A stretch of 64,000 bases of DNA from Tremella fuciformis. Its lineage: Eukaryota > Basidiomycota > Tremellomycetes > Tremellales > Tremellaceae. Below the pieces are notes generated by a model. The model made no database searches, had not been told where the DNA came from, and saw only the letters and a program-made list of their open reading frames with translations. The DNA lies in assembly GCA_032768795.1 (NCBI GenBank), contig CP136496.1, forward strand, positions 1,426,001 through 1,490,000. Direction: 5' to 3'. Shown piece by piece: positions 1 through 8,612 of this stretch; position 1 is the first letter of the stretch; each line of letters begins with the position of its first letter. The translations under genes were made by a program, and so were the position numbers.

Positions 1-716
1 GTACCGTGGTGCCCCTTGATTCGTCATTTTGGGTGCCACTGTGGTCCGTATTCGGTTGGCTGCTCATTGCGAGTGGTGCCGAGTCCTGATCGACAGCTGA
101 GACAGCAAGAGCCCGCCGCGTTTTGTGCATCTTGGCAAGTTCCGCAGTGGCTTCAGGATGCTTGAGTGTAAGGAAGGCTGTCAACACCTGCGCAGTTTTA
201 ATAATCGAGGGACTATCATCAGCCCCGCTCACTAGCAGTCGAGCCACAGGCGGGCGGCGTGCCGACGTACAATTTCGCCTCCTGTTCGGTAAGGGAATGA
301 CCCAGGGTGTCTAGGCCTTGTGCAGCCGTGTCGTTCAGTATCGCAAGTGCAGGTGTATGATGAAGCTCGTATTTCGTGACAAGGCCCCAGTTTTTATTGT
401 AGCACCGGCGAATCTGCGCCAGAGCTCGACTGTACTCTGGTCTTGAAGACCTATCCCCCGTCTGCAGCTTTCTCCATCGATTCCAAAATTGTTCGTTCGA
501 CCCATAAGCCTCCATCAAGCGCAAAGCTGACTTCCTTTTTGATTCCTCCTCGATGTTAAGCTTAAGAGTTTCCCTCATATATATGTGGGTCTTAGACAAG
601 AATGTGCCAAGCGATTCCAGAATGAATTCCTTTGACATCGTGACCGATTGCGGAGGGTCGGAGACACCCACAGCTTGCTCTGGAGCTGTGATGTTCTCGG
701 AATCGGCATCACTCAT
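1..716 (-). CDS. Unrecognised protein, paralog of the gene at 1968-2849 (runs off the left edge)
   Basis: I do not recognise this protein. The first exon begins at the ATG at 716 (MSDADSEN) and runs to about 230. The frame then appears to continue after an intron of about 55 nt whose 3' end is TTGACAG, giving an exon that stays open to base 1, so the C-terminus is outside the window. The exon 1 product carries a charged helical stretch followed by PEYSRALAQIRR..N..WGL, which matches PEYDKALRMLRTNF...NGKL in the gene at 1968-2849 at the same distance from the start codon. The downstream part is polar and low complexity. An upstream ATG at 740 is possible. Exon 1 is well supported by length and by the paralog; the splice is inferred. 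Confidence 0.5.
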
Positions 717-1967
717 ATTGGGGACGGTTGTGTAGTGCATTCGCAAATGGGAAGCTGGGGAACGGCGAGTTGCTCTTGTACAAGTCTCGAGTACAGAAGC
801 TGACAGTTTCAGCACGATTCTCGGGGAGACCATCAATGGAGCTGGGTGAATGGGTATGCGCAAACACTGTCAGGCATGGCCTTCCTGGAGTTGCGGAGGT
901 AGCAATGGCTCTGCGACTTGTGAAGCTTCAGAGCAAGGTCTGCAGGGGCCCTCAGGAAAGTCATCGAGGGACTTGCTCGGGGCACCACGACATCTTTTGA
1001 CAGGCTCGGGAAGTGTCAGGCCATCTCGCTTCTCTTCCATAGCAGAATCGACTTTGAGGAAGCTCGTGGTCTTGATAGCGGCGGGCTTATTGTCATCTGA
1101 CGACGTTGACGATGCGCACCTCAAACGCTCGATGACCGAGCGAGACCATAACCCTGAGATAGAAGTCGCACTAGCGTTTCATGGGCGATGCGCTCATAAG
1201 GTCCTGAAACGGCAGTGGAGCGTGCGCATGACGGGGAGAGGAAGCGGCCGTCGCTTGAATCAACGGACTTGTCACACATCTTGGGAAGCTGCATGCAGGT
1301 TTGTACATACTCTTATGGAAACCAAAGGGTCTATCCATTGCTGCCCAAGCCTACTGCTGACACACACTCGACTCAAAGATGCAGTTCGCCCCTCAGTCTA
1401 AGTGGCGCACTTTCAGTCATTTGTCCGCTGGGTGAGTCAATGCATCCGATTCATGACTGCTCGGCTGGTGCGCATCTCTGGGAACTTCCCTGTCGTCGCT
1501 TGTAGCGAGCGCCGTTGATGAGTGCGTGCGGGGACGACGATGGCCGCGTCGATCTTGGATGCGTTGAAGAGACCGGCGAATAAGGAGGGACCACGGGAAA
1601 AGGGGATGGGACGATGACCATGGCGAGCTTTCGGCCCTTTATGGACGGTTTCTCGCCGCCCTTTGGTCAGTGCGTTGACGATGCGCTTTGTCTTGTCGCC
1701 TCCGGCTGCCTCGGGGGGGCAGGCACCGTAGATCCATAGGCAAGGGAGTGTTACCCCATACACGGCAAGAAATTAGGGCAGGACCGGGTTGCATCCGTTT
1801 GACAGGGGAATCGGGACGACATTCAAAGGCAAGGCGAGAGAGAGTATGCATTCATGCCAGTGTACAGAGAGCGTGGCCAACTCAGCAAACCCAAGACTGA
1901 AAGATCAGATCTCAGCTTCGGCAGGGTCATTGGGGGAGTTGTCTGGCCTGTCTGCAAGTACTATCCG
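717..1967. other. Gap between two paralogous genes, no convincing gene
   Basis: No reading frame here looks like a conserved protein. A plus-strand frame of 183 codons (850-1401) is antisense to two short minus-strand open stretches (870-1124 and 1437-1763); none shows a domain, and their composition looks like chance. The minus stretch at 870-1124 has a basic, proline- and serine-rich sequence that could be the last exon of a decayed relative of the flanking genes, but no matching first exon was found. Confidence 0.4.
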
Positions 1968-2849
1968 TCACTTAGCGGTGGTGCCGGCAGACTGGTCCGA
2001 CATTTGTTCCTCAGAAGCTGTCCGCTCGGAGGAAGACTTCGGGCGTTTGGAGGAAGAAGCCGTGCATTTGGACGGGGAAACCGACCGCTTGTGCTTGGGT
2101 TGCGACGAACTCGATGTCTTCGACGGCTCGGATTTAACGACGGCGGCAACGAAGGATGAGACCTGCTGTTCCTCCACCGGATCTTTTGCAACGACTACGT
2201 TGTCGCAAGTAGACACTTTGGAGACTGAGAAGGCCTCGAACTTTGACCTAGAGAGGCAAGCCCACGAATCTGCTGGCGGTATGAAGGCGATAGGCTCGTC
2301 CAGCGTCTTCTGGAGTAGTTTAGCGGAGTCGTCTTCTTGCGATCCCAGACATCTTGTGATGGCGCAAAGCCGCTGCTTCAGATCCACACTAATGTCAGCC
2401 ACGCCGGTCGGCTGGCATTGTGCGAGCTCAGTCACTTACAATCTCGTCGCTGTGTCCATGTCTGGAGAGTCCAGACTCTGGATCCCTAACCTTGTCATCC
2501 AATCTAGTTTCGTCGCTTGAGGCGTCTGCCAGATCCCGCTCTCTGACAGCTTGCCATTGCATCTGGTGAAGTTGGTCCGTAGCATACGGAGGGCCTTGTC
2601 ATACTCCGGAGATCTCCATACTGACGATTCTCTGTGCTTTTGCAAGGTTACCAGTTGACCGGATATCTTACCCAAGAATGCAGAAATCTGTGCGTCCGAT
2701 TCCGCCTTGTGGTTCGTGGCGCGTTCTCTCAAGTACCCAAAGACAGCCGGGAGGTATGTGCTTAGTTCTTCTATCATACTCCTATCGGTTGTCGGGTTGA
2801 CAGACACCTCCGCGTCGAACCCTTGCTGTGAGGCTTCAAGACTGCTCAT
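1968..2849 (-). CDS. Unrecognised protein with basic serine-rich tail, paralog of the gene at 1-716
   Basis: Starts at ATG 2849 (MSSLEASQQG). Exon 1 runs to about 2443, where a GTAAGT donor begins an intron of about 50 nt ending GCTGACATTAG; exon 2 continues in frame (FVDLKQRLCAITRCLG) to a TGA at 1968. The N-terminal half is predicted helical and shares with the neighbouring gene the pattern [R/S]xPEYxxALxxxRxxxxxxxG. The C-terminal 60 residues are Ser/Lys/Arg rich with KHKR and KRPK clusters, suggesting nuclear localisation. No catalytic motif is visible. Together the two genes look like a small lineage-specific tandem duplication. Function unknown. Confidence 0.6.
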
Positions 2850-3125
2850 GGCGATCAGGGATGTGATAAGATCAAGTGACGGGTGAATGCGCGGCAGTGA
2901 GTTCTTGCCAGCATTTGCTTTCCACTTTATACGCCATCGCCGCACTGAGCGGGCAAGAAGGATATCAGTAAAGGGAAGGGAAACGCGAATTTGGAATGCG
3001 CCTTCTCATCTATACTCGCCCATGTCGGTAGGCCTACCGCGGCTGCTCCACCTCAGACAGGCAAGAAACGCCCAAAGGAGAGCATGGCTTGGACGTGGTG
3101 GGGCATTGGGCTTCCTCGACTCGAG

Positions 3126-3634
3126 CTAGAACTTTCTCAGCGACGTCACTGCGTGCGTCAGTCGCTTAGCCTCGGATCGTGCGAGAAAGGCGACTTTGCC
3201 ACACAAGTCATCTGTGGGGCCCTCCTGTTAGCCACGGAGAGAAGTCGATATTCTTACCCAACATGTAGTGAAGGCGAAGCCCCATGATCATTCCTCCCGA
3301 GTCACTGAGAAGGCGATAAGCAGAGGCCTGAGGGAAGCCTTGCTCCTGCAGAGTTTGCCTATCATCAAGTTGATCCTTACTGATGTGAGCCGCGATGAAG
3401 AGTTGGGGCGGCGCTTCGCTTTTGTAACTTGCACGTGGTTGTAACGAGAAGGATCGGCTTCAGCGTGGAGTAAATCAATAAGAGCGGCGGAGCATCCCGC
3501 ATCAGTCACCTAGATTGTGCACCCTGCGAACACTCTAGCTTTCCGCTGCCTGTGTAGCCTAGCTTAGACGTCAAAGCAGTCAGATAAGCCATCAATACCG
3601 CATGTCTCCTACAGTCGTACAAGTCGTCCGTCAT
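3126..3634 (-). CDS. Small unrecognised protein of about 135 aa
   Basis: Reconstructed from three exons: ATG at 3634 (MTDDLYDCRRHAVLMAYLTA); a phase-2 GTGACT...CTGAAG intron of about 47 nt; a middle exon containing LFIAAHISKDQLDDRQTL and GGMIMGLRLHYML; a phase-1 intron ending CCCACAG; and a last exon ending in TSLRKF-stop at 3126. Frame is kept throughout and the segments look like one folded protein, but I do not recognise a family. The start lies only 33 bp beyond the stop of the SYLF gene on the same strand, so the two could be one transcript, or this could be alternative 3' exons of that gene. Exon boundaries are inferred. Confidence 0.45.
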
Positions 3635-3667
3635 AAGTATCTAGCGAGGACGTGGGCGCCGTAGTCC

Positions 3668-4903
3668 TCAATGCGTGCTCGCGTCAAAGACAGTCTGGTT
3701 CCCTTGCCCAGGTCCAGGGTATGTTGCCCCTCCAACGGTCTGTCCAGCCCCAGGGAAAGCGGACTGTACGGGCTGTTGAGCCCCAGTCGCTGTTGGTACG
3801 TAGGCCTCGGCCGGCAGACCAGACTCGTCCAGACCCTCGGCGGCTGTATTCAGCTCACAGACATCGGCTCATCACATGCAGAACCCACCTTCTATCACAT
3901 CGTACATCGGACTGGCGATCTCGGGCGCCGGGACTCGTCCACTAGGCTATTAGCTAGGTCCAGTAGGCGAGAGTGCACTCACGTGAGGATATCGGTGGCG
4001 GAGATGGTGCTGCCATAGAACGCCCTGTTGGCGTCCTTCCTCTCTACCAGAATCGTGCCGTCCAAACTGAGACCCGCAAAGAGACCTGCATGTCAGCTCA
4101 TGGAAGGACGTCTACCAACGCTAAGCTGACCTTTCGATCTCGAATAGCTGAACATGGGAGCCGGGTTGGCCAGGGATGCAGAAATTTGTCCCCCGGTGCC
4201 GATAGGCCCGGCAGCCGCCGAGATACCGCCGCCAACAGTGACATTGCCGCCTCGTGAGAACGCCTTGACTGCCTCGTCCGAGTTGAGCACAATGACGACT
4301 TCGGTCAAGTCTGCATGTCAGCTCTCGGATCCACTCAACCAGTACAGGAGCTTGCCTGCTCCGATCTGCAAACCCCATCCGACACCGGCTGTGGCGATAC
4401 AGCTCGGCGCGCTCCAGCTTCCATCGGGCAGACGGGCGATGACTAGACCCGAGCCAGCTTTGCCGGAGAAGACAAAGCCAGCTTTGAGGATGGTGAAAAC
4501 GGCCAGACCCTTTGCCCGCTGTATGACTGCTTTGGGGATGGAGTTGAGTGCTGATTGTGGGTGGCCAGGGTCGGCTGGAATGGATTAATACACCTCCAAT
4601 CACACCGGACAAAGGGGACGGACCGAGGAACGACTGCAGTATCTTGGCTGCCTTTTGGGACTCGCCGGGCAGCGAGAAACCCTGCATGAGCGTCGAGCCG
4701 CCCGTCGCCGCTCTAGACGAGCCATCCTGGCTATCAGCCGCCGTCCGGAAGTCGTATCTGCTTGCAGAAGAGGTTGGACCGGAGGCCCTTGACCACCACC
4801 GACGGGAAAGGGGTGGACGCACCTGCAACATCCCCCGCGCCTGCTGTCCCGCAGCCCCGACCTGGTTCTTGACCTTGTTGAACACGCCTCCGAAGCCGGA
4901 CAT
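3668..4903 (-). CDS. SYLF-domain (Ysc84/SH3YL1-like) phosphoinositide-binding protein without SH3
   Basis: SYLF (DUF500) proteins bind phosphoinositides and actin at endocytic patches. ATG at 4903 gives MSGFGGVFNKVKNQVGAAGQ, then after an intron KAAKILQSFL, the SYLF signatures RAKGLAVFTILKAGFVFSG, ARLPDGSWSAPS, LTEVVIVLNSDEAVKAFSRG and SYSRSKG, and, after a further intron, LFAGLSLDGTILVERKDANR. These match Ysc84 step by step. At least five short introns are present (for example the GTGAGTGCAC donor after DILT). The last exons encode a Pro/Gln/Gly-rich tail ending at a TGA at 3668. The C-terminal SH3 domain of Ysc84 is absent, as in many basidiomycete SYLF proteins. Divergent from SEM1. Confidence 0.85.
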
Positions 4904-5623
4904 GGTGCAGAGCCTTGCGAGTGATGCTCTGCGTATGCGGCGGAAAGAGTGGTGAAGCACTCGTTGGTCGTGGGACGGACGTGCTATGCTACGCTGGGCC
5001 GGCAAACGTCATCGCGCGTGGTGGCGAGTGGCAAGTGGCACTTGTCTTTCCTCTGACCTTCTTGAGCATCATCGCACCTCCAGCCTCGAGAAGCGTATGC
5101 AGCGCGCTCTTTGACAAGCATAGTACCAATGGCACCATCAGACGATTTTTCCATACGGCATACATAGTTACCTCTCGCTGATCTGTCTGAGTGATACCAT
5201 CTCATCTCATCTCAGCTCCTCCCCTTCCCGTCGTCCTCCTGCCCCCCTCCAAGCGCCAAAAAGGCAAAAGGATGATCCCGTGAAGGGACTAGTTTCCAGA
5301 AATTGAGTGAAGCACCAGAAGTGTTCACCACGGATGGATTTTTTTTTGCAATCAGCAATTGATCACTCTCGGATTACTCCTCATTGAGATGATCTCTAAC
5401 CCTAGCAGAAGGACTGGGAACCAACGGTTTTGAGTTTCATTACGATTCTTCATAGCAGCGTATTTCAGGGTGTCGATTACGATTTTTACGGCCTTCATTA
5501 GCTTATTAGCTTTTCTCCTCCCCAAGCGGAGGTCGCCGCTAATGCCTGCCCGGGAACTTCAAGGTGACGCGTTTAACGATGTTCAAGGTCATTTGTCCAT
5601 CAGCAACACCAGCCCCCAGCAGG
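4904..5623. promoter_or_regulatory. Divergent intergenic region between the SYLF gene and SEM1
   Basis: About 720 bp between two start codons facing away from each other; it must hold both promoters. A pyrimidine-rich stretch lies at 5201-5260 and a T run of nine at about 5340. No further gene or repeat seen. Confidence 0.4.
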
Positions 5624-6166
5624 ATGGCCGACCAGAACCCGCCAACGAGCAAGTTGCAGCCCCCAGCAGACGCCTCTGTGCCGGGGGAGCAGAATGGGAA
5701 GGCCGACGAGGGAAAGAAGAAGTTGCCGCAGCTCGGGGCGCTCGAGGACGATGACGAGTTCGAGGTGAGTTGGCTCTTGGTGCTCTTCAGCCGCCGAGGT
5801 GGGCTGCTGTGTCGCAGTGGCTGACAGGCAGGACTTTCCAGCATCAGGTGAGGCCACTTCCGCGACTGACTCATGAGTGATCGTGCTTCGAGAAGCTGCA
5901 TCTGTGGTGGCTTCCTCCGCTTGGGTCTGATGGGAGACGATGAAGGAGAACGCTTATGCCCAGCCGAGCAATCAGGCAATATCCTCGATGCGATCAACAA
6001 GGAGGGTCAGGAGAATCTGTGGGAGGACAACTGGGACGACGACGACGTAGAAGACGACTTCACAAAGCAACTACGGTCAGCTGAAGACCCGACGTCTCGG
6101 AGCGAGCTGACTCTCAGAACGGCAGTGCAGGAAAGGGCGGGGGGCGACGAGGCGATGAAAGACTAG
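5624..6166 (+). CDS. SEM1: 26S proteasome lid subunit / BRCA2-TREX-2 partner SEM1 (DSS1)
   Basis: SEM1/DSS1 is a tiny acidic intrinsically disordered subunit of the proteasome lid, also found in the TREX-2 mRNA-export complex. Exon 1 (5624-5764) ends LPQLGALEDDDEFE, the first conserved block. A 16-nt exon at 5832-5847 supplies DFPAS, matching the family EFP. Exon 3 starts near 5937 and carries the second diagnostic block LWEDNWDDDDVEDDFTKQLR. The end may be spliced once more (GTCAGC donor at 6075, acceptor CTCAG near 6117) or read through; both keep the stop at 6166. The N-terminus is about 35 residues longer than in yeast or human proteins. Convergent with RIC8. Confidence 0.9.
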
Positions 6167-6293
6167 AAGACGAGATACAACAGACAGACAGACACAGCAT
6201 ACCCTCTGCATGTACGACCTCACGACCTGATTTCCGGTCCCCATCCTCCACAGACTAAGACAGTGCATCGACAATGAAGATGACAGAATAGAT

Positions 6294-8612
6294 CTACTTC
6301 TTGCCCATCCTTTTCCTGTATGCTTCGATCTCCTTCAACGCCTCTTCCTCGTCCTTCTCATCCTGCTCCTCTTTCCGCTTCGCCTCCCCCTCGGCGTCCT
6401 TCTTCTCCCACTGGTCCAGCTCGCCGCTGTCCAGCTTGGATTTCATGATGTCGTTCACCCCGACCTTCTTGCCTCCCTGGTCATCGCTCTTCATCGAGAT
6501 GACCGGATTTCTCTCCATCCTCTCAAAGAGTACGAAGAGGCGCTCGGCTTCTCGTTCTTTCTCCTCTTGTGTCATGTCGCTCAATGGCGGACCTTCACGG
6601 TCTTGCAAGGCGGTGATAGGGTGCCTCTCTGTCTTCTTCCCGCCTCTTGACGGAGAAGTTGGAGCCGAACGAGGGCTGGGGGAGGGCGGCAAAGGTTTGT
6701 TTGTGGGCGCTGGAGGAAGTTCGGTAATCCTCCCTGGCGGTGGCTGCGTGATGCCTTTCTGGAACAACAGACCTGCGGCATTGCCATACCCGATCTCGGC
6801 GCAGAGCTCAGTGGCTACTGTCAGCTAGAAAACCTCCTTCCGATCTGAGCTGACCATCGCTACCACAGACTGCCCACATCATCTCCCCAGCACTGTCTCG
6901 CGAGTGATGGTGACTGGAGCTCTGCATCAACCTCAGAACGGTACCGAGCACGCCCGATCTGCTTTCTAGCGATCCTGCCGCAGCCGATCGGTCTCTGCCT
7001 GTCAGCCAGATTATCCAAATGGAACTCACAGGTCCGGCGGTAGCAGAGCCTTCCTGAAATAGCTCCTGCTCGGATCACTTCCATCGCAGACTCGCGCGAT
7101 GAGCAGCAGTAATGGCGGAAGCTGTTCATCAAGGGCCAAGCCTTTCGGTAGATCCTGATCTGGAGACTTTGTCCCTGGTAGCCAGGTAGAACAATATGTT
7201 TCGAGTATGCTGTACAGCCGAGCACCGAGCGCTGTCGCGTCTGACTTTCCCGCAGCAGCTTGAATGGCTCTTTCATTGGGGCGAGTTGTGGGCGAAGGGG
7301 TAGAAGATGCGGCGGGAGGTGCGGCAGAGTGACCGCTCGAAGTCGAGTCTGCCGAGGATTTGCGAGGATAGACGTTATGTACCGTGCTTGTTGACATGTT
7401 TGAGAACCTGCTGAGAAGCGATCTGACCGATGTCTGCGCTGCTGAGGCTGTCGGGGATCTTTCCGGCAGGGAATGCCATATGGGCAGTAGGTGTGAAGAG
7501 AGCGGAATGGACAGCAGGAGATGGATAACTTGAGCCAGCGGCGGGGACAGGTCGCTAAAGGGGATTCGATGAAGAAGAGAGACTGTCGGCCAGACCAGTC
7601 TGGGCATGATCAGCTCCCAGACTGCCCGTGTATGGCCTTGGCCACTCACGGTTCTAGACGTCCGTCCCAACCATCTTCTCCTTGCGAGCTGGAGGAGCCC
7701 GCTTTCTTCGGCAAGAAGCGCACGATATTATTGGCCATCTTCAGAACCTCAGCAAGGGCGGGAAAGTTGGCTTGGACTGGCGGCGTGCTCGCTAGATGCT
7801 GCCATTCAGCGCACCGAGGTGAAAGGACCGAGCACATGCTCACATAAGCCAGACTGTCCACCACGTCTTCCCGCTCGACCATAATTTCGACCGCCTCGGT
7901 CCGGTCTACCGTCACCAGGAAGCCCACTCTGGCAAGCAAAAACAGCCTGTCCGGCACTTCCAACTCCACCTCCAGGTCGCCATCCCAATTCTTGCCGGCC
8001 AGCGCTTTGGCCACCGAGATGGCTCCGCCTGCTCGTGCGAATGCCTTTCGGCCACCTGGGTGCAGGACGAGCAGGTTGGCAAGGATGCGGAGTGCTTCCA
8101 ATGCTGGCGGGGATAACGGCGCTGGACGGTCGCGTGCTGGCGGGGATAACGGCGCTGGACGGTCGCGTGCTGGCGGCGAGGGGAGGGGCTGTCTGGGTAG
8201 CGAGGTGTGGAAGAGGAGAATGTCGAGGTGGGCGGTGTCGAGGAGTGTCTCGGACCCTACTGGGTTGCGCCCGAGAGTCTTGATAGCGGTCAAGGCCAGG
8301 AGATATACTAAGACTTCAGCTAAGCCGCACGAGGTGAGCCGAGTTAGCTGACTGTCATCTGGCCAGCTTGTCCATGGAGCCTCCTCAGCATTGTCGAGGT
8401 CGTCAAGCAGTCCATCCAGGTATGCTGTTCGTTCTTCAGGTCGTATCTGAGTGGGCAGCGCTACTGGTCAGAGCTGGATATAGTACAGAGCCGCACTCGC
8501 CGTTCGCGACTTTGCCCAACTCCTCTCTAACCTTGTCCAGGTTCTTCGCAGCACCTCGATCCTGTATGGAGGTGTACGAAGCCGCCGAAAGGGACTGCAT
8601 ATTGCCGGACAT
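6294..8612 (-). CDS. RIC8: G-alpha guanine nucleotide exchange factor / chaperone synembryn (RIC8)
   Basis: Ric8 is a cytosolic armadillo-repeat chaperone and exchange factor for heterotrimeric G-alpha subunits; in Cryptococcus and Magnaporthe it acts in cAMP and mating signalling. Recognised from the helical-repeat region (IKTLGRNPVGSETLL, ALEALRILANLLVLHPGGRK, RLFLLARVGFLVTVDR) and the C-terminal hallmark FERMERNPVISMKSDDQGGK followed by VGVNDIMKSKLDSGELDQWE. Minus strand, several short introns; the start is the ATG at 8612 or at 8600 (an in-frame TTG lies just upstream). The stop TAG is at 6294. A 33-bp in-frame tandem duplication (8102-8167) adds repeated PPARDRPAPLS units in a loop between helices. 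Convergent with SEM1, 127 bp apart. Confidence 0.88.
8102..8167. repeat. 33-bp perfect tandem repeat, two copies, inside RIC8
   Basis: Two identical 33-base units (8102-8134 and 8135-8167) followed by a partial third copy starting at 8168. Read on the minus strand they encode back-to-back PARDRPAPLSP units. Since 33 is divisible by three, the RIC8 frame is kept. Confidence 0.95.

Noticed and set aside
850..1401. 183-codon plus-strand frame
   Set aside because: No recognisable domain, and the composition is unlike coding sequence elsewhere in the window; both strands are equally open here.
6301..6828. 175-codon Phe/Ser/Leu-rich plus-strand frame
   Set aside because: Antisense to the Lys/Glu-rich C-terminus of RIC8, same effect.
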